NCBI RefSeq assembly: GCF_013350005.1
Contig: NZ_JABVWW010000015.1
Coordinates: 1-64,000, forward strand
Direction of reading: 5' to 3'
DNA from: Methylocystis silviterrae
Lineage (GTDB): Bacteria; Pseudomonadota; Alphaproteobacteria; Rhizobiales; Beijerinckiaceae
Length of the DNA stretch: 64,000 nt
Position 1 is the first letter of the stretch. Every line of letters begins with the position of its first letter. Positions 28,592 through 38,872 of this stretch are shown here, in pieces. The notes under the pieces are model-generated. The model searched no databases. It saw only the letters and a list, made by a program, of their open reading frames with translations, and was not told the origin of the DNA. The position numbers and the translations under genes were made by a program.

Positions 28592-28609
28592 TTCAAACGC
28601 TCGTTTGAA
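28592..28609. promoter_or_regulatory. Perfect palindromic operator for the TetR regulator
   Basis: TTCAAACG (28592-28599) and CGTTTGAA (28602-28609) are exactly complementary around a 2-bp spacer. The site is 33 bp before the first gene of the TetR operon. It is the kind of arm/spacer geometry expected for TetR dimers and suggests autoregulation. Confidence 0.6.
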
Positions 28610-28839
28610 GCGAAAATATGGCGCGTTGGTGACGCGGTTTTTCGCCCATCGGTCGAGGGCGACATGCGTCATTTTGGCGCTTGAGGAAACGAAGACGCTG
28701 GCGAGCGAAGCGCGGCCGCGTCGCAAAAGCGGATTTCGTTGGCGCTGGCGCAAAAATCGCCTCCACAAAGGAAAGGCGACTGGCGAAACCGGGCGCGAGA
28801 CTTGATTTGGCCTCAGTCTGCGACCGAGCCTGCTCTTCC

Positions 28840-28935
28840 CGTCGCGTCTTCGCCGTGATAAGCGACGCGTCTCACGATGCGCGTCCTAAGGACCGGCTTC
28901 GCCGATTAAGACCGGGAGCCGGTTTTTGTTTTCGT
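28840..28935 (+). promoter_or_regulatory. Structured leader with attenuator-like hairpin before glyA
   Basis: The glyA 5' region holds three possible hairpins in a row: GTCGC...GCGAC (about 28841-28865), GACGCG...CGCGTC (about 28863-28885), and ACCGGCT (28892-28898) with AGCCGGT (28917-28923). The last is followed by TTTTTGTTTT, a rho-independent terminator shape on the glyA strand. The first two share bases, so alternative folds are possible. I do not recognise a named riboswitch class. It could instead end an upstream short transcript. Confidence 0.4.
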
Positions 28936-28966
28936 TCAGCGCCGTTAGGCATAGAGGTCCATTCCA

Positions 28967-30241
28967 ATGAGCCAATCCGGTTTCTTCACCGCCTCCCTCA
29001 GCGCTTCCGATCCGGAAATCGCGAAGGCGATCGAACTCGAACTCGGCCGCCAGAGGCACGAGATCGAACTGATTGCCTCGGAGAACATTGTCTCCAAGGC
29101 GGTGTTGGAGGCCCAGGGCTCGGTTCTCACCAACAAATATGCCGAGGGCTATCCCGGCAAGCGCTATTACGGCGGCTGCCAATTTGTCGACATCGCGGAG
29201 AATCTCGCGATCGACCGCGCCAAGAAGCTGTTTGACTGCGGTTTCGCGAATGTGCAGCCCAACTCCGGCTCGCAGGCCAATCAGGCGGTGTTCCTTGCGC
29301 TGCTTCAGCCGGGCGACGTCTTCATGGGGCTGGATCTCGCCGCCGGCGGTCACCTGACGCATGGGTCGCCGGTCAATGTCTCCGGCCGCTGGTTCAAGCC
29401 GGTGAGCTATACGGTGCGCAAGGACGATCAGCGCATCGACATGGAGCAGGTCGCCGCGCTCGCCAAGGAGCATAAGCCGAAGCTCATCATCGCGGGCGGC
29501 TCCGGCTATTCCCGCATCTGGGACTTCGAAGGCTTCCGCAAGATCGCCGACAGCGTCGGCGCCTATTTCATGGTGGACATGGCGCATTTCGCCGGTCTGG
29601 TCGCTGCGGGACTTCATCCGTCGCCGCTGCCGCATGCGCATGTCGTCACCACCACCACGCATAAGACGCTGCGCGGTCCGCGCGGCGGCATGGTGCTGAC
29701 GAACGACGAGGCAATCGCCAAGAAGATCAACTCGGCGGTCTTCCCGGGCCTGCAGGGCGGTCCGCTGATGCATGTCATCGCCGGAAAGGCCGTGGCGTTC
29801 GGCGAGGCGCTGACCCCGCAGTTCAAGACCTATCAGCAGCAGGTCAAGGACAATGCGCAAATGCTCGCGCAGACGCTTGTCGACGCCGGTCTCGCGATCG
29901 TCTCGGGCGGCACCGACAACCATCTCATGCTCGTCGATCTGCGCCCCAAGAAGATCACCGGCAAGGCGGCCGAGGCCGCGCTGGGCCGCGCCCACATCAC
30001 CTGCAACAAGAACGGCATTCCCTTCGATCCGGAAAAGCCCTTCGTCACCTCCGGCATTCGTCTCGGCTCGCCGGCGGCGACCTCGCGCGGCTTCGGCCAG
30101 AACGAGTTCAAAGAGGTCGGGCAGATGATCGTCGAGGTGCTCGACGGCCTCTCCTCGAAGGGCGAAGAAGGCAACGCCGGCACGGAAGCCGCGGTGAAGG
30201 AAAAGGTTCACGCGCTCACCGCGAAGTTCCCGATCTACTAG
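28967..30241 (+). CDS. glyA: Serine hydroxymethyltransferase
   Basis: A 424-residue PLP enzyme interconverting serine and glycine with tetrahydrofolate. In type II methanotrophs it is also the entry point of formaldehyde-derived carbon into the serine cycle. Conserved blocks are [57 protein letters not shown] and the PLP-lysine motif [16 protein letters not shown]. The C-terminal [17 protein letters not shown] is also intact. Length is normal. nrdR follows after a short palindromic repeat. Confidence 0.97.
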   Translation: MSQSGFFTASLSASDPEIAKAIELELGRQRHEIELIASENIVSKAVLEAQGSVLTNKYAEGYPGKRYYGGCQFVDIAENLAIDRAKKLFDCGFANVQPNSGSQANQAVFLALLQPGDVFMGLDLAAGGHLTHGSPVNVSGRWFKPVSYTVRKDDQRIDMEQVAALAKEHKPKLIIAGGSGYSRIWDFEGFRKIADSVGAYFMVDMAHFAGLVAAGLHPSPLPHAHVVTTTTHKTLRGPRGGMVLTNDEAIAKKINSAVFPGLQGGPLMHVIAGKAVAFGEALTPQFKTYQQQVKDNAQMLAQTLVDAGLAIVSGGTDNHLMLVDLRPKKITGKAAEAALGRAHITCNKNGIPFDPEKPFVTSGIRLGSPAATSRGFGQNEFKEVGQMIVEVLDGLSSKGEEGNAGTEAAVKEKVHALTAKFPIY

Positions 30242-30245
30242 TAAT

Positions 30246-30322
30246 CTGCTCCCTTCTCTCGCTTGCGGGAGAAGGGAACCCCCGACCCCGCGCTGCGGGG
30301 CCGCCTCTCCGAGCGAGAGGAA
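30246..30322. repeat. Palindromic intergenic repeat (CTCCC type)
   Basis: Contains CCCTTCTC-TCGCTTGCG-GGAGAAGGG and CCCCGCGCTGCGGGG, then CCTCTCCGAGCGAGAGG. It lies between glyA and nrdR and resembles the element at 19708-19840. Confidence 0.5.
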
Positions 30323-30334
30323 AAGGCGCCCAAC

Positions 30335-30829
30335 ATGCGCTGTCCCTATTGCGGCTCCGTCGACACGCAGGTGAAGGACTCCCGTCCGGCTGAGGACTCG
30401 TCCTGCATTCGGCGGCGCCGCGTCTGTCCAACCTGCGGCGGCCGCTTCACGACCTTTGAGCGCGTGCAGCTGCGCGAAATCATCGTCGTGAAAAAATCGG
30501 GTCGCCGTGCGCCGTTCAATCGCGACAAGCTGACGCGCTCGGTGGAGATCGCCTTGCGCAAGCGTCCGGTCGAAGCGGAACGCGTCGAGCAGATGATTTC
30601 CGGAATCGTTCGTCAGGTAGAGAGCCTCGGCGAAGTCGAGGTGGAAAGTCAGCGGATCGGCGAATTGGTCATCGAAGGCCTGCGTTCGCTGGACCCCGTC
30701 GCCTATGTGCGTTTCGCCTCGGTGTATCGCGACTTCCGCGAGGTTCGTGACTTCTCAGCGGTGATCGACGAATTGGAGAGCGACGGTGCGGCTTTGGCGC
30801 CGGACGCCGACGACCCAGAGAAGGCATGA
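30335..30829 (+). CDS. nrdR: Transcriptional repressor NrdR
   Basis: A 164-residue regulator of ribonucleotide reductase genes. The N-terminal zinc ribbon has CPYC (residues 3-6) and CPTC, and binds NrdR boxes. The ATP-cone domain (about 49-139) begins [28 protein letters not shown] and senses ATP/dATP. The sequence [20 protein letters not shown] ends the cone. It overlaps ribD by 4 bp (ATGA) and follows glyA, the usual alphaproteobacterial order. Start at the ATG at 30335. Confidence 0.96.
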   Translation: MRCPYCGSVDTQVKDSRPAEDSSCIRRRRVCPTCGGRFTTFERVQLREIIVVKKSGRRAPFNRDKLTRSVEIALRKRPVEAERVEQMISGIVRQVESLGEVEVESQRIGELVIEGLRSLDPVAYVRFASVYRDFREVRDFSAVIDELESDGAALAPDADDPEKA

Positions 30830-31956
30830 CGATCCACGAAGCCTTTCCGCAGACCGCGACCGACGACGCCTATATGGCGGCGGCGCTTGCGCTCGGCCGG
30901 CGCAATCTGGGCCGCACGGCGCCCAATCCCGCGGTCGGCGCGCTGCTTGTGCGCGACGGGGTCGTCATCGCCCGTGGCTGGACCGCGCCGGGCGGGCGTC
31001 CGCATGCCGAAGCGATCGCCATGGCTGCGGCGGGCGAGGCGGCGCGCGGCGCGACGCTTTACGTCACTTTGGAGCCCTGCGCGCATCATGGGGCGACGCC
31101 GCCTTGCGTTGACTCCATCATCGCCGGCGGCGTCGCGCGCGTCGTCACCGCCCTCGAGGACCCCGACCCGCGCGTATCGGGCGACGGCTTCGCCCGGCTG
31201 CGTGAAGCGGGAATCGACGTCCTCATCGGTCCCGGCGCTGCGGCGGCGCGCGCCGATCATCTCGGGCACATTTTGCGCGTCACCCGTCGCCGCCCGATGA
31301 TTACGCTCAAGCTCGCGCGGACGGCGGACGGCTACGCCGCTGGCGCCGCGCATGATCCGCGCCTGCATATCACCGGACCCGTCACTGACGCTTTCACTCA
31401 TGTGCAGCGATCGCTGCATGACGCGATCATGGTCGGCGGCGGCACGGCGCGCGACGACGATCCGCTGATGACCGTGCGCTTGCCGGGGATGCAACAATAT
31501 AAGCCGCTCCGCGTCGTGCTCGACGAGAAGTTGTCACTGTCGCCGCGTTCGCGCCTGGCGTCGACGGCGCGCGAAACGCCGCTGCTCGTGATCGCCGGAG
31601 CGGCCGTCGCCGATGAAGCGGCCAAAGCGTTTGAAGACGCCACTGGCGCGGAGGTTGTCCGCATCGCGACGCGGGACGGCGTTATCGATCTTATGAGCGC
31701 GCTCAGATTTCTCGCCGATCGCGGCATCACTCGCGTCTTCAGCGAAGGCGGACCGCGCGTCGCCGAAAGTCTGCTCGCCGCCGATCTTGCCGATGAGGTC
31801 ATCCTGCACACCGCCATCAAGCCGCTCGGGAGGGCAGGGCGTCCCGCGCTGACCCCTGCGGCGCGCGCCGCCCTCGATGACGACTCGCGCTACCGTCTGA
31901 TCGAAACGCGCGCGCTCGGCGCCGACACGATGACACGATACGCGCGGGTCGACTGA
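30826..31956 (+). CDS. ribD: Bifunctional pyrimidine deaminase/reductase RibD
   Basis: A 376-residue enzyme for steps two and three of riboflavin synthesis. The deaminase domain (about 1-150) has the zinc/catalytic motifs PHAEAIAM and [16 protein letters not shown]. The reductase domain (about 160-376) begins [17 protein letters not shown] and contains [19 protein letters not shown] and [14 protein letters not shown] for NADPH and substrate binding. It overlaps nrdR by 4 bp and touches ribE (TGATG), so all three are translationally coupled. Confidence 0.96.
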   Translation: MTIHEAFPQTATDDAYMAAALALGRRNLGRTAPNPAVGALLVRDGVVIARGWTAPGGRPHAEAIAMAAAGEAARGATLYVTLEPCAHHGATPPCVDSIIAGGVARVVTALEDPDPRVSGDGFARLREAGIDVLIGPGAAAARADHLGHILRVTRRRPMITLKLARTADGYAAGAAHDPRLHITGPVTDAFTHVQRSLHDAIMVGGGTARDDDPLMTVRLPGMQQYKPLRVVLDEKLSLSPRSRLASTARETPLLVIAGAAVADEAAKAFEDATGAEVVRIATRDGVIDLMSALRFLADRGITRVFSEGGPRVAESLLAADLADEVILHTAIKPLGRAGRPALTPAARAALDDDSRYRLIETRALGADTMTRYARVD

Positions 31957-32558
31957 TGTTCACAGGCATCGTCACCGATGTGGGCGAAGTTATTGCGATG
32001 ACGCCGCGCGGCGAACTGCGCCGCCTGCGCATCGCCTGTTCATACGATTCCGACGGCATCGCCCTCGGCGCCTCCATCGCGTGCTCTGGCGTGTGCCTGA
32101 CGGTCGTCGCCGTCGCGCGCGAGGACGCGCGAACGATCTTCGAGATCGACGCCGCCGCCGAGACGCTCGCCGTCACGACGGTCGGAATATGGGCCTGCGG
32201 AACGCGCGTCAATCTCGAACGCGCGTTGAAGATCGGCGATGAACTTGGCGGCCATATCGTCACCGGCCATGTCGATGGCGTCGCGCGCATCATCTCGCGC
32301 GACGACTTTGACGACATGTCCAGATTCTGGGTCGAGGCGCCGCGCGCGCTGTCGCGCTTCATCGCCAAGAAGGGCTCCGTGGCGCTCGACGGCGTTTCGC
32401 TCACGGTGAACGAGGTCGACGGCGATCGCTTTTCCGTGCTGCTCATTCCGCATACGCTTAGCGTTACGACGCTCGGCGCGCGCAGGGCAGGGGATGCGCT
32501 CAATATCGAAGTCGATCTGATGGCGCGCTATGCGGCGCGGCTGAGCGACGCGCGGTAG
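31956..32558 (+). CDS. ribE: Riboflavin synthase alpha chain
   Basis: A 200-residue enzyme that dismutates two lumazine molecules into riboflavin. It has the two-fold lumazine-binding repeat: [15 protein letters not shown] with CSGVCLTVV in the first half, and LGGHIVTGHVDGVARI with SVALDGVSLTVNEVDGD in the second. Its ATG overlaps the ribD stop by one base. A 327-bp repeat-rich gap separates it from ribH. Confidence 0.96.
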   Translation: MFTGIVTDVGEVIAMTPRGELRRLRIACSYDSDGIALGASIACSGVCLTVVAVAREDARTIFEIDAAAETLAVTTVGIWACGTRVNLERALKIGDELGGHIVTGHVDGVARIISRDDFDDMSRFWVEAPRALSRFIAKKGSVALDGVSLTVNEVDGDRFSVLLIPHTLSVTTLGARRAGDALNIEVDLMARYAARLSDAR

Positions 32559-32885
32559 GCTGAGTTTGGCGCGAGGATGTGTATAACGGCCATGCCGGCT
32601 GACAGAGCGCCGCTCGTGTGACATAACGCGCCCAGAAATTGGTTCGCGGATTTCCCTCCCATAAGGAGAGGGTGTTTCGGCCAAGGGCGTCCGTAAGGAC
32701 TCCCATTGTAAACGACGGGCTTTTGGCCGGGTCGGGTGAGGGGTTTGCGCCTCAGCGATAATGCGTTCGCTGCGGCGGCGCGTCCCGCACCTTTGCAATT
32801 GAGAACGCTAACCCTCGCTTGGCTGCTTCGCAGCCCAACCCTCTCCCGGCGGGAGAGGGTTGCGTGCATTCATGGAGTCGCCTGA
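32559..32885. repeat. Repeat-rich gap between ribE and ribH
   Basis: This 327-bp stretch holds no convincing gene. The first part, 32655-32755, carries CCTCCCATAAGGAGAGG and a GGCCAAGGGCG...TTTTGGCC inverted arrangement. The second, 32790-32862, has GGCTGCTTCGCAGCC and CCCTCTCCCGGCGGGAGAGGG palindromes. I looked for an FMN riboswitch and found none of its conserved blocks. Confidence 0.5.
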
Positions 32886-33368
32886 ATGGCTGGTTTTGCA
32901 CCCGACGACGCTGACGTCGCGCCCGTGCCGGGCGCGCATATTCTCGTCGTCACGACGAAGTTCAACGGCGAAATCGTCGCGCTGCTGCGCAGCGGCGCGC
33001 TTGACGCCTTGCGCGCGCTCCAGGCGCAGGCGACCGTGATCGAAGTCCCCGGCGCGCTGGAGATCGCCACAGCGGCCGCGATCGCGCTGGATGACGCCGA
33101 GCTTGCCGGCGCGCCCTATGATGGAGTCGTTGCGCTCGGCTGCGTCATTCGCGGTAAGACCTATCATTTCGAACTCGTCGCCAATGAAAGCACGCGCGCG
33201 CTGATGAATCTTTCCGTCTCGCGCCGCCTGCCGCTCGGCAATGGCGTGCTCACCGTGGAGAATGAGGCGCAGGCGATCGTGCGCGCCGATCCCAAGCAGG
33301 GCGACAAGGGCGCCGACGCTGCGCGCGCGGCGCTTGCGCTCGTGCGTCTCAAACGGGGCGTCGTATGA
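32886..33368 (+). CDS. ribH: 6,7-dimethyl-8-ribityllumazine synthase
   Basis: A 160-residue enzyme condensing the ribityl-pyrimidine with dihydroxybutanone phosphate. Key blocks are ILVVTTKFNGEIVALL, VIEVPGALEIATAA, VVALGCVIRGKTYHFELVANES (with the catalytic His of the TYHFE motif) and PLGNGVLTVENEAQA. The nusB ATG overlaps its stop by 4 bp. ribBA, sometimes found between ribE and ribH, is absent here. Confidence 0.95.
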   Translation: MAGFAPDDADVAPVPGAHILVVTTKFNGEIVALLRSGALDALRALQAQATVIEVPGALEIATAAAIALDDAELAGAPYDGVVALGCVIRGKTYHFELVANESTRALMNLSVSRRLPLGNGVLTVENEAQAIVRADPKQGDKGADAARAALALVRLKRGVV

Positions 33369-33817
33369 GCGTCGATCAACGCTCGGCGTCGCGTCTGGCG
33401 ATCGTGCAGGCGCTTTACCAAATGGAAGTCGCCGGCAAAGGGCTCAACGAAATTTTTGCCGAGTTCGAGTCTCACTGGATTGGGCGCGAGATCGAAGGCG
33501 CGCAATATAAGCCGGCGGACGCCGCCTTTTTTCGCGACGTGCTGCAAGGCGTGCTCACCGATCAGGTCGCCATCGACCGGCAGATCGATCGCGCGCTTTC
33601 CGGCGGCTGGCCGCTGTCGCGACTGGAGTCCGTCATGCGCGCCGCGCTGCGCGCCGGCGTCTATGAACTGCGGTCGCGTAAGGACGTTCCGGCGCGCGTC
33701 GTCATCAAGGAATATGTCGACGTCGCCGGCGCCTTTTTCGGGCCGACCGAGTCGGGGATGGTGAACGCCGTGCTCGACAGGATCGCGCGTGAGCAGCGCG
33801 CCGAGGAGTTGAGTTGA
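33365..33817 (+). CDS. nusB: Transcription antitermination factor NusB
   Basis: A 150-residue all-helical RNA-binding protein that joins NusE (S10) on boxA RNA in rRNA antitermination. It begins QRSASRLAIVQALYQMEVAGK and ends with SVMRAALRAGVYELRSRKDVPARVVIKEYVDVAGAF, the conserved C-terminal helices, then GMVNAVLDRIA. It is coupled to ribH by a 4-bp overlap. Confidence 0.95.
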   Translation: MSVDQRSASRLAIVQALYQMEVAGKGLNEIFAEFESHWIGREIEGAQYKPADAAFFRDVLQGVLTDQVAIDRQIDRALSGGWPLSRLESVMRAALRAGVYELRSRKDVPARVVIKEYVDVAGAFFGPTESGMVNAVLDRIAREQRAEELS

Positions 33818-33832
33818 CAGGAACAGAGCCGC

Positions 33833-33958
33833 CGGCTTCCTGGTCCTTCGAGACGCGTGCTGCGCACGCTCCTCAGGATGAGGAAGCCGGCGGCGCGCAT
33901 CCCTCGCCCTCATGCTGAGGAGCGAGCGAAGCTCGCGTCTCGAAGCACGAGGGCGAAG
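33833..33958. repeat. Palindromic intergenic repeat (CTGAGGAGCGAGCGAAGC type)
   Basis: Between nusB and thiL. The 31 bases at 33915-33945 are identical to 21225-21255. The left part (CCTTCGAGACGCG...CTCCTCAGGATGAGG) is the inverted counterpart, so the whole can fold on itself. Confidence 0.75.
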
Positions 33959-33960
33959 CC

Positions 33961-34908
33961 ATGCCGCGTTATAGCGAAGACGACATCATCGCCCGCGTTT
34001 TCGCGCCGATCGCGGGCGCGGCCGCGCTCGGCCTTAAGGACGACGCGGCGCTTCTCGCGCCGGAAAGCGCGCCGCTCGTCGTCACGACCGACATGGTCGT
34101 CGCAGGCGTGCATTTTTTCGCCGACGACGATCCGTCGCTGATCGCCAAGAAGGCGCTGCGCGTCAATCTCTCCGATCTTGCCGCCAAGGGCGCCGAGCCG
34201 ATCGGCTTTCTGTTGGCCTTGGCGCTCCCCCATGACTGGACCAACGCTTGGCTGGACGCTTTCGCAGCCGGGCTCGCCGAGGATGCGCGCGCCTATGGCG
34301 CGCCGCTGATCGGCGGCGATACGGGCGCGACTCCCGGCCCGCTGACCATCTCGATCACGGCGCTCGGCCGCGCCCGGCGCTTCGTGCCCCGCACCGGCGC
34401 AAAGCCAGGAGACGCCATCTTCGTCTCGGGCCCGATCGGCGACGCCGCGCTGGGACTTGCCGTTCGACGCGACCCAGCGCTCGCGAAGCGCCTCTCGGCT
34501 AGCGCGCGTGACCATCTCATCGGCCGTTATCTGCTGCCGCAGCCGCGTCTCGATATCGCGCCGTGGCTAGCCGCCAGCGCCAGCGCCGCGATGGACATTT
34601 CCGACGGCCTTGCAGGCGATCTCGCCAAGCTTTGCCGCGCCTCTGGCGTGAGCGCCGCCGTCGATCTCGCCTCCGTGCCGCTTTCAGCGGCGGCGCGAGA
34701 GGCGATGGCCATCGATCCCGCGCTCTTCGAAACCGCTATAACCGGCGGAGACGACTACGAAATTCTCATAGCTGCGGGGAGCGAGGCGCCGCCTGCCGCG
34801 CCCATCTGTCGTATCGGCGAGATCGTGGAGGGAAGCGCGCCGCCGGTTTTTCTCGACGGACACAAAAAGCCCGTCTTTTTCAAAAAATTGTCCTTCCAGC
34901 ACTTCTGA
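33961..34908 (+). CDS. thiL: Thiamine-monophosphate kinase
   Basis: A 315-residue kinase that makes thiamine diphosphate from the monophosphate. Family motifs are [59 protein letters not shown] and the C-terminal [21 protein letters not shown] and GGDDYEIL. It follows nusB after a palindromic repeat; the nusB-thiL order is common in proteobacteria. The ATG at 33961 directly abuts the repeat. Confidence 0.95.
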   Translation: MPRYSEDDIIARVFAPIAGAAALGLKDDAALLAPESAPLVVTTDMVVAGVHFFADDDPSLIAKKALRVNLSDLAAKGAEPIGFLLALALPHDWTNAWLDAFAAGLAEDARAYGAPLIGGDTGATPGPLTISITALGRARRFVPRTGAKPGDAIFVSGPIGDAALGLAVRRDPALAKRLSASARDHLIGRYLLPQPRLDIAPWLAASASAAMDISDGLAGDLAKLCRASGVSAAVDLASVPLSAAAREAMAIDPALFETAITGGDDYEILIAAGSEAPPAAPICRIGEIVEGSAPPVFLDGHKKPVFFKKLSFQHF

Positions 34909-35095
34909 AAAATACGGGCCGGCGCAGCATTGCCGCGCGGCCACGTTTCTGGCAGAAAGCCCGCCGGAAAGCCGCTGTCCTCGCCCGATTCGCTCGGCGG
35001 GGCCGCTACTCCTTTTTTCGTTGCGCGACATCCGTTCGCGGCGACGCGACCAATTCGGCCAATTCGCGGTCGAAGAACGAAAAGGCGAAGCCAAA

Positions 35096-37276
<2,181 letters not shown>

Positions 37277-37301
37277 GGCGTCGCGCAAAGCAATTTTGAG
37301 A

Positions 37302-37325
37302 GGGCGGGGGAGACCCCGCCCTTTT
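37302..37325 (+). terminator. Rho-independent terminator of hppA
   Basis: GGGCGGGG and CCCCGCCC form a perfect 8-bp stem with a GAGA loop, followed by TTTT. It lies 25 bp after the hppA stop. Confidence 0.9.
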
Positions 37326-37355
37326 GCTTTGGGAAAGGTCCGCTCTCCCCTTCAT

Positions 37356-37739
37356 TCACCTCCGGGATGTTTCAAAATCCGCCCGAAGATGCGCCGTGTC
37401 GTAAATGATCACGATCTTCGTGAACTGATTTCTGTCTTCCGAAAGCTCGAAAACATCTACGCATTCGAAGGCGACCGCCTTGCCGCTCTTCAATGTCCAG
37501 ACATAGCGAAAATGGAGCGCCACCGCAGACCCGTTGGAGGAGCTGTCAAAGACGTTCAGGAGCGTGGTTTCGGAACGGTTCGTGTCTGCGAACAGCTCGG
37601 CGTAGAACTCCCTGGCGGGTCGGACGCCATAAAGCGGAGAGTGAGCAACAGCGTCGGCGGTGAAAAGGCTGCACACGGCCGATAGATCGCTCCTGTCCAG
37701 CGCGTTCAAGTAGCTTTTGCAGAGGGCTTCCGCGGCCAT
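37356..37739 (-). CDS. NTF2/SnoaL-like fold protein
   Basis: A 127-residue protein with the cone-shaped NTF2-like fold signature: an N-terminal helix (EALCKSYLNALDRSDLSAVCSLFTADAVAHSPLYG) and strands such as GSAVALHFRYVWTLKSGKAVAFECVDVFELSEDRNQ. Such proteins are small-molecule isomerases, hydrolases or ligand binders, and the ligand is not predictable here. The ATG at 37739, preceded by GGAG, is preferred; another ATG at 37751 would add four residues. It is convergent with hppA. Confidence 0.7.
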   Translation of the reverse strand: MAAEALCKSYLNALDRSDLSAVCSLFTADAVAHSPLYGVRPAREFYAELFADTNRSETTLLNVFDSSSNGSAVALHFRYVWTLKSGKAVAFECVDVFELSEDRNQFTKIVIIYDTAHLRADFETSRR

Positions 37740-37970
37740 TCCGGTCTCCATCGCCAGAGGCGATAATAGACTGCTTGCTCTATAAAACGGACGGGTCGGT
37801 AACGCCCCTGTCTCGCCGTTCCGAATGGAATGTTTCGGCCGCTTGCAGAGCGGAGCTTCCGCATTCCGTCCCTGGGGAATTTAGACCGATCCTGCCACAT
37901 CTTGACATTTCTTGATGTAACAAGATACGTATTTCATACGAATTTCGGCCGATCGGTTCGTGTGGGCCGT

Positions 37971-38078
37971 GTCATTCCCGGCAGGCCGAGGGCCTGACCG
38001 GGAATCCAGGGCAAATCCAAGAGCGCTGTTTTTTGCTCTGGATTCCCGATTGCGCGCGTTGCGCGCGTCGGGAATGAC
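37971..38078. repeat. MITE-like element with GTCATTCCCG terminal inverted repeats
   Basis: A 108-bp element starting GTCATTCCCG and ending CGGGAATGAC, with internal matching arms (GGGAATCCAG near 38000 and CTGGATTCCC near 38038) and GCGCGCGTTGCGCGCG. Such small palindromes are common mobile or REP-type repeats in Rhizobiales. It sits just upstream of the toxin-antitoxin pair. The rest of 37740-38122 shows no gene. Confidence 0.6.
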
Positions 38079-38122
38079 ATCCGAGAGATCAAACGGAATC
38101 CGTATCAGTCTGCTGGAAGACG

Positions 38123-38350
38123 ATGGCCGCCATGCGCGAAAAATTCGCCACTCAGGTCGATAAGGATCTGCTCGCCGAGATCCGAAGGATCGCGAAGGAT
38201 GAGGGGCGGCAGCTTCAGTCCGTCATCGAGGACGCGCTGCGGGCGCATGTCGAGGAACGCAGCAAGGCAAAGCCGCGGCGTCACGTCATGGACGCCTATC
38301 GTTCGAGCGTGCCGCGCTACGGCGGGCTTTACGAAAAACTCGCCAAGTGA
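38123..38350 (+). CDS. Ribbon-helix-helix-like antitoxin
   Basis: A 75-residue protein with an N-terminal ribbon-helix-helix pattern: FATQVDKDLLAEIRRIAKDEGRQLQSVIEDALRAHVEE. A basic, flexible C-terminus (RSKAKPRRHVMDAYRSSVPRYGGLYEKLAK) probably wraps the toxin. Its stop overlaps the GTG start of the downstream Doc toxin (GTGA), the typical coupling of type II toxin-antitoxin operons. It likely neutralises Doc and represses the operon. It is not the usual Phd antitoxin. Confidence 0.8.
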   Translation: MAAMREKFATQVDKDLLAEIRRIAKDEGRQLQSVIEDALRAHVEERSKAKPRRHVMDAYRSSVPRYGGLYEKLAK

Positions 38351-38727
38351 GCGGCAGGCGAACCGACTATCTGACAGTCGCCGAGATACTCACCATTCAC
38401 AATGATCTGATCGAACGATACGGCGGCGCGGCGGGCGTGCGCGATCTTGGTCAGCTCGAAGCGGCGTTGTTTCGCCCGCAAACGGGCTATTACGCCGACG
38501 AGATCGGGCAAGCGGCTGCGTTGTGGGAAAGTCTTTCACAGAACCATGCCTTCGTCGACGGCAACAAGCGTGTCGCCTTCGCGGCGATGTTCGCCTTTAT
38601 CACCATCAACGGAATTTCACTTATCGCGAATGCGGACGAAGCGTGGACCTTCGCTTCTGCGCTCTACGAGAAAGACGCATTTCGCTTCGAGACGCTGGAG
38701 GCGTGGTTGCGCCAGAACTGCCGATGA
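38347..38727 (+). CDS. doc: Doc (Fic/death-on-curing) family toxin
   Basis: A 126-residue Fic-fold toxin. It opens YLTVAEILTIHNDLIERYGGAAGVRDLGQLEAAL, standard for Doc, and carries the catalytic loop NHAFVDGNKRVAF matching H-x-F-x-D-G-N-K-R. Doc of phage P1 phosphorylates EF-Tu and blocks translation; the same activity is expected but not shown. It starts at a GTG overlapping the antitoxin stop. Its motif is intact, so the system is probably functional. Confidence 0.88.
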   Translation: MSGRRTDYLTVAEILTIHNDLIERYGGAAGVRDLGQLEAALFRPQTGYYADEIGQAAALWESLSQNHAFVDGNKRVAFAAMFAFITINGISLIANADEAWTFASALYEKDAFRFETLEAWLRQNCR

Positions 38728-38872
38728 AAGCATTCAGCTTACGTCTTAACTTCCTGCGCCTCTCGACGACTGGCGCGGGCCAGTCCGCGCCATGTGACTT
38801 TCCCGCGGGCGTCTTGCATTATCACGATGGACAAGCGCTCCAGTCGAACCTGCGGCCGCCCGGGCGGACTTC

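Noticed and set aside
32559-32885. Possible FMN riboswitch before ribH
   Set aside because: None of the conserved RFN blocks is present; only palindromic repeats are seen.
37902-37930. TTGACA with 17-bp spacing to ATACGT as a sigma-70-like promoter
   Set aside because: The -10 match is weak and it is nearly 200 bp from the next gene with a MITE-like element between; not enough to call.
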